Source of the DNA: Daucus carota subsp. sativus
Taxonomy: Eukaryota; Streptophyta; Magnoliopsida; Apiales; Apiaceae
Direction: 5' to 3'
NCBI RefSeq assembly: GCF_001625215.2
Contig: NC_030387.2
Coordinates: 31,767,606-31,831,605, forward strand
Length of the DNA stretch: 64,000 nt
The position numbers were made by a program, and so were the translations under genes. The number at the start of each line of letters is the position of its first letter. Position 1 is the first letter of the stretch. The notes beneath the pieces were generated by a model. It saw only the letters and a program-made list of their open reading frames with translations. It ran no database searches and had not been told where the DNA came from. Below, in pieces: positions 10,244-21,828 of the stretch.

Positions 10244-12530
10244 TGTGGCGCCCTCCAAACCCGGGTCAGAAGTTTGGGGTCCACATCTTAACATAAACCT
10301 GTAATTAATGATATAATATATATAGTGACCCTTAACTGTCTTTGGATCGCAACAGGTTAAAGTATAAAACAAGCCACAACACAACTTTAATTATTACAAA
10401 CCCAAATCCCAAAATAAAAACTTAAATCTTACAAGCTTACACGTCATTTGTGTCTCATTATTCAAACTAATACATATATCAAAGTCAAGCGCTGCCGATA
10501 GCTCTCTCCATCTCTCAGCCTGGAATCCTGGCCTTACCACTAGCCTGAGTATCATCGTTACCAACCTTCTCTGCTTTCACTGGAAAGAACACAGAGTATC
10601 GCAAGAGTGAGCTGACAAGCTCAGCAAGTATAACAATATCCATTTAAACATTTATCAAAAGATGATGGAAATCAATATTTAATAGAACCAACCTCAATGT
10701 CAAAGTTTCTTTTTAGAGTATCAATTAGAATTGGATATTAAATTTTATTTTTAAAAAACCAAAGGTTAGGCTGCTGATCAGTCAGACACTAACCCCGAGC
10801 AGGCCCCGCCATGCTCGTTTACTGGATCCAAGGCACACATTGGCCTAAAGTGACCACTCATCTGGTCTGACCATTCATTTGGTCCATTTAAGAAAAACTA
10901 TCCAATTCTATTATAAATCAGGATGAATAACAATATAATGCAATAAACAGAATCATTAAGAACATGATTAAATTTTGGAGCAGAAACAGAATTCATTTCA
11001 GCAATATCTTTAAGATATTCTACAATAAGAATCGGGAATAATTCCACGAGTCAAAGGATCAGATATAGCATATTTGGATTTCAAGTGAAACAATAGTCAT
11101 GGTCTGTATGAAAGAAGGTTTCTGGTTTTATTAAAGAATTCACATGTCAAAAGGGTGTTTTCAAGTCCAAAGAAATTAGGTTATTGAAAAGGAATCACAA
11201 TTGTGGGGTGTATGGTATTCCAGGTATGATTGACTTCCAGTCAATTGGTTTGGATATCAAAGGTGTGTCAGAACATTGAAATAAGGTTTATATGGTAGTT
11301 ATCGAAAAATCTCAAGGTTTGAAGGTTTACAATTGAATAAGGTTTCCAAAATAGATATCAAAGAATCAAGTTAATGGCTCAAGAATCAATGAATGAATAG
11401 TTCAAGTGATAGTCAAAGAATCTGGTTGATGGTTTAAGAATCGATGAATTAAACAATTCATGATATGGCTCAATAAGTGTCATGAGTGAATTAGAAAGCT
11501 AGCAAAGCAATCACATCAAGGATCATATATATATAATTGAAGGAAAGTATCAAGGAAACTTGCCTTATACTGACGATTTCAAATTTCAATAGCTCTTGCT
11601 CGATAAACTATACTATATCCACTTGCTTTCCCTTTTATTACGCCTCGCTTCTCTGATGATTCTGCACTGATTCTGATGTTGGATTATGATTCTACTTGTT
11701 AAAACCTTCAATTTGAGTCCTTGAACGCCAAAATCCGAGTCCGATAACGCGTCCAAATCCTCGTTTGAATCTCAAGAACACGAAGAACTCTCTCGGGAAT
11801 TTCTCGGTTTTAACTGGTTTTATGATTTTCGTAATGAAATAAAGTACGGTTAAGAATATTTATACTTATGAATAATTAGTACCCCTTTGGATCATATATG
11901 GCATGAAAATACAATGTTTAATAGCTTTATACTAATAAAACGGGTCCAATCGGTACCGGTTTTTGAGATAATCATCAAAACGGGGCTTTTAATCCGTCAT
12001 TAGTATGCGGGTCCCACCGTCATTATGACAAGATAAGGATAAGTATAAAATATCTAGTTTCACGTTTATCGATACAACCGGATAATTATCGAATACCGAA
12101 AGATTCCGCCGGACCGGCTTCGGAACAAACCGTACTCCGGATCGAAAAAGTCAAAACATGAAAAATGTCCGGAATGTTCAAATTAGGCTAAAAGTGAATT
12201 TTGTTGAAATTTTCGGGAAGTAAAATCTCGGTACCGTTGCAGGTTGACGGTTTTCGAAGAATCCAAATAATTAATAATTAATTGAAATATACATAATTAA
12301 ATCCGTAAATCCAATATAAAATCATCTGACAATACATAAATCGATATGAAAATATCTAAATAAACTATATTTTGTACTGAACATATAAAAATTGATATTC
12401 CACAAATTTAATCAAAAATACATAACTAAATTAATAGAACAGGAACCAATTAATTCACAGAAATTCATATAAAATTCATATAATATTCATTAATCATTCA
12501 AATCATTACACTGATAATCCAGACGTTACA
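10244..12530 (-). repeat. 5' LTR of the Ty3/gypsy element
   Basis: About 2287 bp. It begins TGTAACGTCTGG at the high-coordinate end and ends GCGCCACA at 10244 on the coding strand. It matches the other LTR almost perfectly. Confidence 0.93.
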
Positions 12531-12571
12531 TCACCTTTCACAACCAAAGATCGTTCATCATTCACGGGTTT

Positions 12572-12716
12572 ACACTTTCGGCATGTCTATAGCTGGTATC
12601 CGGCATGTAGATAGCTGGGGTGTCTTCGGCATGTCTATAGCTGGTGTCCGGCATGTAGATAGCTGGGGTGTCTTCGGCATGTCTATAGCTGGTGTCCGGC
12701 ATGTAGATAGCTGTGT
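12572..12716 (+). repeat. 48-bp tandem repeat, three copies
   Basis: Three near-identical 48-bp units lie in the 3' part of the LINE-type element. Each unit is itself a diverged dimer built on CGGCATGT..ATAGCTGG. Forty-eight is a multiple of three, so in the open frame the unit reads FGMSIAGVRHVDSWGV over and over. Confidence 0.85.
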
Positions 12717-12947
12717 TACCGCTTCTCCAATCTCAATTTATGCGATTGGTGTTTCGCTTGGGATGTCTTTGATTTCGTTTTTAGTTTCAAGAATTGTTAA
12801 ATTCTATGTGTTAAACGATCAGGAAACAAATCATCTAATTGTTTTTAGTATGTTATTTGTTTTACCACCTGGTTGTATCGGCAGTTGGGGGTTTGTCCCG
12901 ACTGTATTATGTTCAAGGTAATGAAATTTTCTTGCATTTGTCAAAAA

Positions 12948-12963
12948 AAGAACATACCCGAAA
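12948..12963 (+). repeat. right target-site duplication of the LINE-type element
   Basis: AAGAACATACCCGAAA, directly after the terminal A-tract. Identical to 2304-2319. Confidence 0.8.
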
Positions 12964-13208
12964 TATATCAAAGTAGACCGATTTCAATAAAATTTATACA
13001 ATTACAATATATTGTTTCAAGAGCACGTATTATAAATATTTAATTAAATAATAAAATTAATATTAATATTAATTAAAAATATTATTTAAATACCCAAAAT
13101 ATGAAAATACACAACAATATTATACCCGAAATAACATGACACGACGATATTGACATTCTTACTCACATGGATCCACGAAAGCAAGTAAACAAATATGTTG
13201 TTGCTCCT
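12964..13208. other. AT-rich spacer
   Basis: Very AT-rich sequence between the LINE duplication and the hAT-like end. I see nothing else in it. Confidence 0.5.
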
Positions 13209-13375
13209 AGGGCCGTCAAAAAAATCCAAAAGATCCGATATCTGTCCGAAAAATCCGTTATTGTATTCGGGAAAAAGCGGATATAATCCGTATCCGGAAT
13301 AAAACGGATATTATCCGTATTCGAATCCAGGGTTTGCGGATACGGATATGGATATAGGCGTATCCGTATTCGAAA
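13209..13375 (+). mobile_element. hAT-like terminal region with GGATA(T/C) subterminal repeats
   Basis: Begins TAGGGCCGTCAAA and then carries many short copies of CGGATA and TCCGTAT in both orientations. This is typical of the ends of Ac-like hAT elements and their MITEs. A weak matching patch lies at 13747-13770. I found no clean opposite terminus or 8-bp duplication, so the element is incomplete or decayed. Confidence 0.4.
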
Positions 13376-15131
13376 ATATTATTATATGTATATAATAATA
13401 CTTATATAAATTTATTATTTACTTATATTTTTTATTTTATCATATAAATTTTGAAAAAGAATTAATATTTAAAATAAAAAAAAACATTAATTATCTTGCA
13501 AATGGAGAAAATGGAACTATCTTCATCAAGTTTTTTCTTTTTAAAATTGTTGCAGATAGTGTTGTTTTGTGATTTTAAGTTGTTAAAATTAATATTTTGT
13601 TCGAAATATTTGGCCTGAATGCTCAAACTTCTGTTAAAGTATGTTATTAATTTCTGATTGGGTATACATGTGCTGTTGAACAGTTTAAAATATGATTTTT
13701 TAATTAATCTCGATATGTATATTTGATTTTTGGTGATGTTTGAAAAAGCGGATATGGATATACAATCCCGTAATGAAAAAAGAAAACCCGAAGGCACAAA
13801 ATAATTTCTAGAAATTTTCCCCAAAGACTTGTTGTTCTAAAATGATCCTGCTCCTCGTACCACCATCTTTCCCAGCCCTGATCAGTTTTCGAGCTTAAGC
13901 GAGAACCAGAAGCATATCGAAAAAAAAAACAAGTAGATAATCCCAGCACATATAAATAGATAATCCCTTTCTTACTTTTACATTTACATCAACATTGGAG
14001 CTGGTTATCCACTTTTTTAAACAACCTACCATGATGAGCAGGTCTGCAGGAAAGTGAATTTACCGGTGGATTTGGGCTCGTCACTGGACCTGCTCTTTTG
14101 GCAATTTTTAATCAATCTAAAATCCAGACTCATTTGGTTTTCATTTTTGAATGTCATATTATAAGGCGCTTCCTTTCGTGAAGCCAAGTTCTCTCGCAAT
14201 TTTGTGCCTCAGTAACAAGTAGATCAAGACATGAACTCATATTTACAGGCGAGGCGTTGGTTTAAGGGATTAATATGCCTCACTTGCAAATTTTAGCATG
14301 ACGCTTTACCTTCATGGCCTACGCTCTCTTACTTTACATGTTTTGGCTAAGCTGTTGTGATAACATTTTAGAATTTGATCAAGGTAGATAATTGACAAGA
14401 TTAGTATTCTGGATTCTGGAAACACGGATCTGCATCGAGCACATAGGGGCATAGGGTTAAGTAAAACTTGGTCAAGCTATCATGTTTACTGAACTGGTTA
14501 CAACATGGAGTCATAAAGTGTAACAGTAGCCTCGCTGCTTTTCTGTTAATGTTAAATTCAGAGTGTTAATTAAACTGTGTCCTGATTTCAGGAAAGGACC
14601 AAGGTTTTGTATGTTTTGTTTATTTACAAGGATCAATCCTAAAAAATGTAGAGGATTCTCTTGCCTGCTCCAGATTTTAGAGGGAAAGAGACAAGCCCAA
14701 AGTTATTTTCATTGTCATTGTCGGTTAAGAAAGCAGATACGAGATGGAGAGAATCGAACTAACTTAAAAGAATATACCTGGGTACATCCATAGTTTTTCT
14801 AATTAGTGGTGTTTGTCCAATTGGTTGAGCTATTCAGAAACTTCCAAATTCATATTTCAACTTCTAATTCTGTTTCCGCTAATGCTAGTGGCATTAAACA
14901 ATTATAGGCTGTTCCGGAGTGTCCCTTCCAGAGGTAGAGTTAGTCATGTAAAACAACAAAGATCCTATATCCTATTGAAATATTCCAACTTGTTCATTGT
15001 TTTTTCAGACATTCCATTGTTACATTATAAGCAACACCGTACGTTGATGATCTTGAACAAGTATATAAATATACGTTCATGTTCTTCATGTTGACATCAA
15101 TACCTAATTAAGTGAATTTCTTGGTCAAGGG
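13376..15131. other. intergenic, upstream of the SPX gene
   Basis: AT-rich to about 13.8 kb, then mixed-composition sequence. The short open frames show no family motifs or coherent codon use. The 5' UTR and promoter of the SPX gene must lie here, but I cannot place the TSS. Confidence 0.4.
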
Positions 15132-15919
15132 ATGAAATTTGGGAAAGAATTCAGGATGCGTATAGAAGAAATTCTTCCTGCTTGGAGAGACCATTATTTG
15201 TGTTACAAAACCTTGAAAAAGATTCTGAAGCGCTTTCCATTTACAGTTGATCAGGAGAACCGGTTTCTTGTGATTCTCAATCAAGAACTGATAAAGATTA
15301 ATGATTTTTATGTGGACGAGGAAGAAGAATTTATCATCAGATTTCAGGTGAATTTTAGAATATGTTCCAGCATTAACTTCATAATCAGTTTTCTCTTTCT
15401 GTTGCAGCATAGCAACTGCAGTCCATATATGTTTAGATTTCTTAAAATCACATTTTGCGTTTAATTTAACAAAGTAACTAGAAAATACACAGATAAGCTC
15501 ATTGCAGATTCTGAACTGCAACAGGACTTGAAAGAGAGAACTGACAGAGTGAAGGAGATGATCAGAAATGGAACGTTCAGAAGTGAACTCCGTGGTGAAA
15601 TAATGGGCATTCTTACTGATTTTTTCACCATTCAAGGGGAGTTGGTGGTGCTAAAAAACTATTGCTTCTTGAACTATCTTGGTAAACGACTACCAGTACG
15701 TTTTCAATTTCTTTCTAAGATCTGACACGAGCCTGACCCCTTATTTCATTTCTTCATCCGACAGGGCTAACAAAAATATTGAAGAAGCACGACAAAATAA
15801 CAGGGGGATCATTGCGTATTCCATTTATCCATCTGGTCCGTCGACAGCCCTACTTCACAGCAGAACCTCTCACATTGCTACTCCAAGATTGTCAGGCAAA
15901 TCTTGAATTTCTCCTCTGA
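15132..15919 (+). CDS. short SPX-domain protein
   Basis: Single-domain SPX protein, an inositol-pyrophosphate sensor that in this family restrains PHR transcription factors when phosphate is sufficient. Exons: 15132-15347, 15525-15681, 15765-15919, with phases that fit; 175 residues. It starts MKFGKEFRMRIEEILPAWRD, the hallmark SPX N-terminus. The basic ligand-binding clusters are present: YKTLKKILK in helix 2 and KILKKHDK near the end. It then reads FVDEEEE-like FYVDEEEEFIIR and ends near NLEFLL. Plant SPX1-4 proteins are usually 250-320 residues. Here the loop between the second and third helices is very short and the C-terminal tail is missing. The sequence just past the stop reads SEAEAQETSPSS in another frame, like the usual SEAE tail, so a small indel may have shortened the protein. 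It could be a functional short paralogue or a decaying copy. Confidence 0.8.
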
Positions 15920-16766
15920 AGCAGAAGCTCAAGAAACCAGCCCAAGTTCTTAGAAAAGTGATTATTTGGGAAGAATGTACAGTATCATGTGCACATTGTA
16001 TAGACCATGTGGAATGGTGGGCATTGTGCACTATATCATCTAATACTATATCTTATTCTTCTGTATTTCATTCGTGTAATGAGACATGTAATTTACGTTC
16101 AAATCTGAACTAAAAAGCTTGTATCATAGCGTATGTAATATTTAGCTACATTATAATACTCGCAGGTGGAGTTTAATGTAGCTTGATAGTTGATACTGAT
16201 ATTATTATCGTTTAGGTGGAATAGCTGTTTGAAGCTCAGCATGTTTGTATATGATTGTGAGTAAAATCTGTTCTGTTATTCGACTTGAGGTAGTAATACC
16301 AATTGTTGCAGATTTACTATATGCTCAAATTCCCTTGTAAAATCCGCCGTTAATAGTGTGCGAGAACATTGTAAACAATTGTTCTAATGTTTTGCAAAAT
16401 TTTGCAAATATTTAACATTTTCCATGTTATACTGTTCTACAACAAAATAACAGTCTTCTTGGTATTCTCACGTTAAAATGTGTTCTCCACGACCAAAATA
16501 ACCATACTATCCCCGGTAAATATATAAAAATGCTTAATACAATGATCCTATTATAAAGGTAGGGTACTACATATTGCTGACTTGTAAAATGCATTGGACA
16601 ATAAGTTATTTTTACTTTGGTGATGTCAGTTATCTTTTGGCGGAAAAATTAACAACCAGATCCTGAGACCATGCACAGGGAAGATATTCATTCTTCTCCA
16701 TACTTTTTCACTTTTAATTCTGTGATCTGATTTACAAACCCTGGGACTAATTTTGATCTATAGGCA
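15920..16766. other. intergenic: SPX 3' region and p24 promoter
   Basis: Same-strand gap between the SPX stop and the p24 start. It holds the SPX 3' UTR and the p24 upstream region. No repeats or RNA genes were noticed. Confidence 0.4.
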
Positions 16767-18104
16767 ATGTGGAGATTTAAAACAATCATAAGTCTTGTGA
16801 TTCTTATATCCTGGTGGTCGCCAATGGCGTGGGCAATGCGGTTTGATCTGAAATCAGGAAGCACAAAGTGCATAACAGAAGAGATCAAGAGCAGTGCCAT
16901 GACTGTTGGAAAATACACTGTCATTTCCGATATCAAGCCCACGCAGGAGTCCCATAAAATTACTATTCGGGTACCAATATTCTTTCTGCGGCTCATTTAA
17001 TTATTTTGTCCCTTGTAAATCTTAGTACTGATTTGTTGTAATTGATCATCACTAGTAAGATTTGAGATTTTTTAAAGACTGTGTGATAGGCTCCGATACT
17101 ATAGACAATAATTGATAATGTTGATGCAAGAGAATTAAAATTGTAGTTCCCATTGTCGAAAACTTTTTCTTGGTGTTGTGTAAACGAGCTAGACGCCTTG
17201 AGGCTCGGATTCAAGCTCAATTAGATGATTCCGCCTAGAGCTTGATCAAACTATAATTTTTAAATTCGAAGTTGGGGTCAATAAAAGTTCAATAATCTTG
17301 GTGGCAAAGTTAGTGTAGCTAATTCCGTGCTAAATGATTGTGAAATTTATGGTATGATCAGAAGGAAATTTGTTTATTAGAATTAATATAGGGAAAAGAA
17401 AAAAACATTGAAGGAAAGAAGGGTGGAAGATTAATTTTGTGTGAATCCATACATGTAGGTGACTTCGCCGCATGGGAACAACTATCACTATTCAGATCAT
17501 GTGGATTCAGGGACTTTCGCCTTTACAGCGGCTGAAACGGGTGATTATATGGCTTGTTTTTGGGCACCTGATCATAAGCCACCGGTCACTCTCTCAGTAG
17601 ACTTCGACTGGAAATCAGGCGTTGCTGCAAAAGATTGGTCCAAGGTTGCTAAGAAAGGACAAGTTGATGTGAGTCTTTTCATATTTCTTTTCTTCGTTCT
17701 CTTATCTTGCTCTTTATAGAAGTTTGATACTGCTGGTATCACTATGTAGCTTTTTTCAGAATGTATCTTTGCTATATGCTGCATTGTTTAATTGTTTTAT
17801 GCGTTTTTCCCTCAGGTCATGGAAGTTGAACTCAAGAAATTGTATGATACGGTGACATCCATTCATGACGAGATGTTCTATCTCCGTGAAAGGTAAGAAA
17901 AGAAAATTCTGGTATCATAGCTTTGTTGATTACTAATTTTACATGTCTGGTGTTATCAGGGAGGAAGAAATGCAAGCACTTAACCGATCAACAAATTCGA
18001 ATATGGCAACTTTTAGTTTTCTATCACTCTTGGTCTGCTTGTCAGTAGCTGGATTGCAACTATGGCATCTGAAGACATTTTTTGAGAGGAAGAAGCTTCT
18101 TTAG
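16767..18104 (+). CDS. p24 / emp24-GOLD cargo receptor (p24 delta type)
   Basis: Type I membrane cargo receptor that cycles between ER and Golgi in COPI/COPII vesicles. Exons 16767-16970, 17459-17668, 17816-17892 and 17960-18104 join in phase to 211 residues, the normal family length. The first ~23 residues are a signal peptide (ISLVILISWWSPMAWA). A GOLD domain follows, with the usual paired cysteines (TKCITEE and DYMACFWAP). A short coiled coil (VMEVELKKLYDTV to MQALNRST) precedes a membrane span (FSFLSLLVCLSVAGLQLWHL). The cytosolic tail is TFFERKKLL, with the diphenylalanine and KKxx dilysine signals used for coatomer binding. Nothing looks broken. The delta assignment rests on tail and luminal similarity from memory. 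Confidence 0.93.
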
Positions 18105-19808
18105 TTTTACATCTAACCAGAACATTTTGGTTCTAAGCCTTCAGTTCCTGTACTGTAATGTTGAGGGGTTTTGACTGACTTTTTATAACAATTTTGAAGC
18201 TAAAATCATAATAGCACATCTTATAACACTGTCTCAATATTGCACTAACATAAACATATTATGAACCTCGTGACATGAAATTAAAATTATGTTAAGAGAC
18301 AAACGGGTAACATGTTCAGCAAATCCTGTTGTGCAAAACACATATGCCGCAGACTGCACTTATTCCGTCTCATTTCATTACTTTTGAGTCTGTTCGGGTA
18401 AACTTAAAATAATGACTTAGTACTTAATAAGGTCTCATTTGTTAATAGCTACACCATGCTAAAATGGCTGATTGATAATCGATACACTAGTTACGATTGT
18501 TTGTTGGATGATATTAGTTTTTGAAAGCATTTACATTCTCGGCTAGGGAGGGGATTCCCAACAGAATTATGAAAATTATGAAAGCTGAAAGACCAAGAAA
18601 GCTAACTAGATAAACTTACAAGAAAATCTTGAAAATCATGCATAATTGAGAAAGAAGACAGAAGATATGACATTTTGGAAAATATGGAGACCAGAAGAAT
18701 CTGGAAAAGCCGACACTAAAAAATTTGACGGCAAGACAAATCTTGAAAAGCTTGCACTCGGAAATAATTCATGTACTATGGACAAAATAATATGTTCATA
18801 GCCGTTGAAGGGGTTATCGTTAGGAAATTATCAGTTTCTCAATACATCATTTTAAATTGCTCTACGTTCATTATTGTCATGATGAAAATCCGTTATTCTA
18901 TATCATATACAAATACTATCTATTTAACATTATATAATTTAAGTTATATTATTTAGATTATAGATGGTGGATATCTGTTATTATTTAGAGTAGAGATGGT
19001 GGATATCTGTTAAGCAACCTGGTTGAGGGATAGCAGACACATCAGTGGTGAGCCGGTCTGTACAAATAGTATGATTTATGTGATGCAAATAGGATTTCTA
19101 TATGATATTTATAATTCATGTTTTACATGATATTGATGAAGCATGCTTAGAAATGTTTAGAAATTATGAAATGTAAATTTTATTTTTAATATGTTTGTTT
19201 TTACCGGAATATCTATTCGCCATCCTCTTTAGGGTTTAACAGATATAGGAAACAATCCCAAGTTCTCTTGGGAGAGGGGATTCCCAACAGCAAGTTAAGT
19301 ATCCCAGTAACAGTGTCACACTTGTTCTGGACTTTCAGGAGATCATGCTGTTATCTAAAGTAAGTTTGCTAAGCTCCTTACTAATTGTTGTTTGAAGTTC
19401 ATTGAAATGCAGTACTTCTATTTAGCTGACATTGGTCACCACAATGCCTAGAAGCAACTCAGCTTCATCATTTAGTAGTGTATTCAAACGCTTTCATTCC
19501 ACTACATTGGTCACCACCACCATACCTATGGCTACTAAAATTTCGAAGCAGCATAAACAAAATCCGAAAACTACTTGGACCACTTGGAAGTTAAAAAAGC
19601 ATTTCAAGAAAAAAAAAAACAGGTCCAGGATTTATTTATTAAAAACCACACACAAAGAGTGTACATAACACAACTTTATTTTGGCCACAACCTGCCTTGT
19701 TGCACAATAGGAGGTGCGCCGAATCACACGACTGAAGTAACTTGAAAATAAAACATCTCTCCTTTATGTAGAAGATAGATATGACATGAATCAGGCAGAT
19801 TGTCCTGC
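18105..19808. other. intergenic, convergent p24 and PLDRP1-like 3' ends
   Basis: Contains 17-bp direct repeats (18548-18564 and 19274-19290) around a 709-bp segment, and a two-copy repeat of GATGGTGGATATCTGTTA (about 18961-19014). The open frame at 19432-19668 is low-complexity Thr/Lys-rich and not convincing. Confidence 0.45.
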
Positions 19809-21828
19809 TCAATCATCATAGTGCCTGCGGTTGTGGTGCTGGCGGTATTTCTTTTTCTCATCATCATCATCGTCGTCGTCGTCATTGTCACCCTGCCAAT
19901 TTAAAATACGCAGCACGATCAGATGTTTAAAAAAATAAATACCTTATACAGGACAACAATTCAAAAATTGTAATACTACTACAATCCCAATTCAGATCTC
20001 TGACTCTATCATCTACAAACCATTTCAATTCAACAGCATAATCATAATTGGGGGGAAAACTGCTCTACCCTATGTCCTATCTATGGCTTACTTACAAGCT
20101 ATGCCATTTCAGTATTAGCGACCCAAGGAAATCAAAATTACTTTAAAACATGCTTAAACTAAGAGCAACTCAGAGCTTGAAGCAAAATTTCATCTTAAAT
20201 TCATACTGTACGTTTCAATTACACAAAAACTTGATACATAGCTTAGGCCTTCAGGAAATTTTTGTTTTTAAAAGCTGAACCCCAATTGCTACATCATTTT
20301 GTCCATAAATGGCAAAAAATGGCAATGCGTACACCACATTGAAAGCAAATTGAAAAAGTAGGACAAAACTAGATTCCGACAATTTTTCCAACATTTCTAA
20401 CTTAAGACTATTTTTCTGACTTTGGCTTATTTAAGAACAGAAAAATCAGGGGAAGTCCTCCAGCAACATATCAATAAGGTTTTCTCTTCCTTTCTAGTTC
20501 ATACTCTTCTTTCCTTTAACTCATAGCTATCCTTTTTGTGTATGTTGCTATACGAAAATCTATAGGATATAATCGATATGTGTTTCGTTGTTAAATCGAG
20601 AAATACAACATAATTTAAGAGGTTTGCACAACCCAGAAGTACAAGACAATAGTCAAGCCTACGTATCAATATAATCCTCATACTATCAAGTCCAATGGTA
20701 ATTAGCTATATCTCATTTTAAAAAGCAGTTGTTGGTGCCAAAATAAATCAATGCTGCGTGTGAGTCCAATGCCAATGCATCATAGCCATGACCATTGCTA
20801 GTTTTTGGAACCACAAACTAACTTTTGGTGCTAATTAGAACTTGTGCTTCAATGCTTGTTTCTAAACTAGCTTTAAATGAACTAGAATATTTAGTTTCTA
20901 GTGGTTAAGTGGCAACAAAACTATAACCATAGATGGTGCTCAGGTGCGATAGATAAAATATAAAGATTAACTTACAAAATAATCAATCCAATGCATAGCT
21001 AGAGTTATAGCAAGATTTATTGAGAATGTAAAAGGGCTGATAATGTATAAAACTCACATATTTCTTGTGACCATATCTCTTCTTTTTCTCATCATCACTG
21101 TCATCATCACCACCGCGCCTCTCATAGCTAGGCTTCCTATACTCCGATTCCTCGGATCGCCCGTATCCGGATCCTCCATACCCTTCACTCACACGAGATT
21201 CATGGCCCCCATACTCAGTCCTCTCGGACCTCCCACCATAACCCGACCCGTATTCAGAACCATGCTGCTCATGCCCACTCTTCCTCCCATACCCAGAGCC
21301 ATACTCGTCATCATCATTCTTCCTCCCATAACCCGACCCGACTTGTTCATGATGTCCATACCCACCTCCACCCGACCCATGATGCCCGCCTCCACCCGAC
21401 CCATACCCACCACCACCAGATCCATACCCGCCACCACCACCCGACCCATACTCGCTGTCATGACCCGACTTCCTCCCATACCCACCAGATCCACCTCCAC
21501 CATACTCACTCTCATCAACACCACCACCAGAAGCACCGGGTCGAGAACCGGGTCGGGTCGTGGGTCGGTTATAGCTCTTGTACTCATCATCAACAGCATC
21601 ACTCCCATAAGCAGAAGGCTTAGCTTGAGTAGAATACTGAGGGCGATTGTAATCAAACCCACCACCAGAACCCGAAGAATTCGCGCGGTAGCAAGTCTCT
21701 TCAGACGGCGGCAAAGGGCGGCCGTAAGTCAAATGAATATCATAACCGCCACCGTACGGCGTCGGATCGTACTCGTCGAAATCGTCGACTTCGTCCTCAC
21801 CGTGATGGCCTTTGGGATAGTACGACAT
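19809..21828 (-). CDS. glycine-rich disordered protein, PLDRP1-like
   Basis: Two coding exons on the minus strand, 21058-21828 and 19809-19892, joined in phase 0; 284 residues. The N-terminus MSYYPKGHHGEDEVDDFDEY, then DPTPYGGGYDIHLTYGRPLPPSEETCY, matches the Arabidopsis At5g39570 family (PLD-regulated protein 1). Those are plant-specific, intrinsically disordered proteins linked to RNA binding and stress. The middle is Gly/Tyr-rich with repeated SEYGSGYG and YGRKSGH units. The C-terminus alternates acidic runs and basic, His-rich patches. The second exon has eight Asp in a row, then EKKKYRQHHNRRHYDD. No catalytic domain. The 1.16-kb intron seems empty. Start chosen as the first Met before the conserved VDDFDEYDPTPY. 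Confidence 0.88.

Larger units (their letters stand above)
2670..12530 (-). mobile_element. Ty3/gypsy LTR retrotransposon, Tekay/Del-like (fossil)
   Basis: The element lies on the minus strand, nested in the LINE-type element. The 5-bp target duplication TCACC is perfect (2665-2669 and 12531-12535). LTRs of about 2.28 kb start with TGTAACGTCTGG and end with GCGCCACA on the coding strand. A primer-binding site for initiator Met tRNA lies next to the 5' LTR. Parts in order: 5' LTR, leader with an extra open frame, gag, protease, reverse transcriptase, RNase H, integrase, 3' LTR. By eye the LTRs differ at about four positions in 2277, so insertion is very recent (on the order of 0.1 million years at usual plant rates). 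It is broken, with about one break visible, and is treated as a fossil. The Tekay assignment is from LTR ends and domain style. Confidence 0.93.
2320..12947 (+). mobile_element. short LINE-type retroposon, split by a nested LTR element
   Basis: Its two parts are 2320-2669 and 12536-12947, about 760 bp without the nested insert. Identical 16-bp target duplications AAGAACATACCCGAAA flank it at 2304-2319 and 12948-12963. The right end is a short A-tract after TTTGTC, as in plant LINE 3' ends. No reverse transcriptase is seen, so it is either 5'-truncated or a non-autonomous derivative. The 5' part carries TTAGGGTTT and TGGGCT motifs. A reading frame from ATG 2483 stays open across the insertion site to a stop at 12919-12921 (190 codons). 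It includes the 16-residue repeats described separately. Whether that frame is translated is unknown. Confidence 0.65.

Noticed and set aside
12572-12716. CRISPR-like array
   Set aside because: The 48-bp repeats are directly adjacent with no unique spacers, in a eukaryotic retroposon. This is a simple tandem repeat.
13462-13949. Minus-strand frames of 120 and 81 codons
   Set aside because: Phe/Asn/Lys-rich translation of AT-rich sequence beside the hAT-like end. No motifs or splice support.
19432-19668. 78-codon Thr/Lys-rich plus-strand frame
   Set aside because: Low-complexity and without homologues I know. It lies in the 3' region of the p24 gene.
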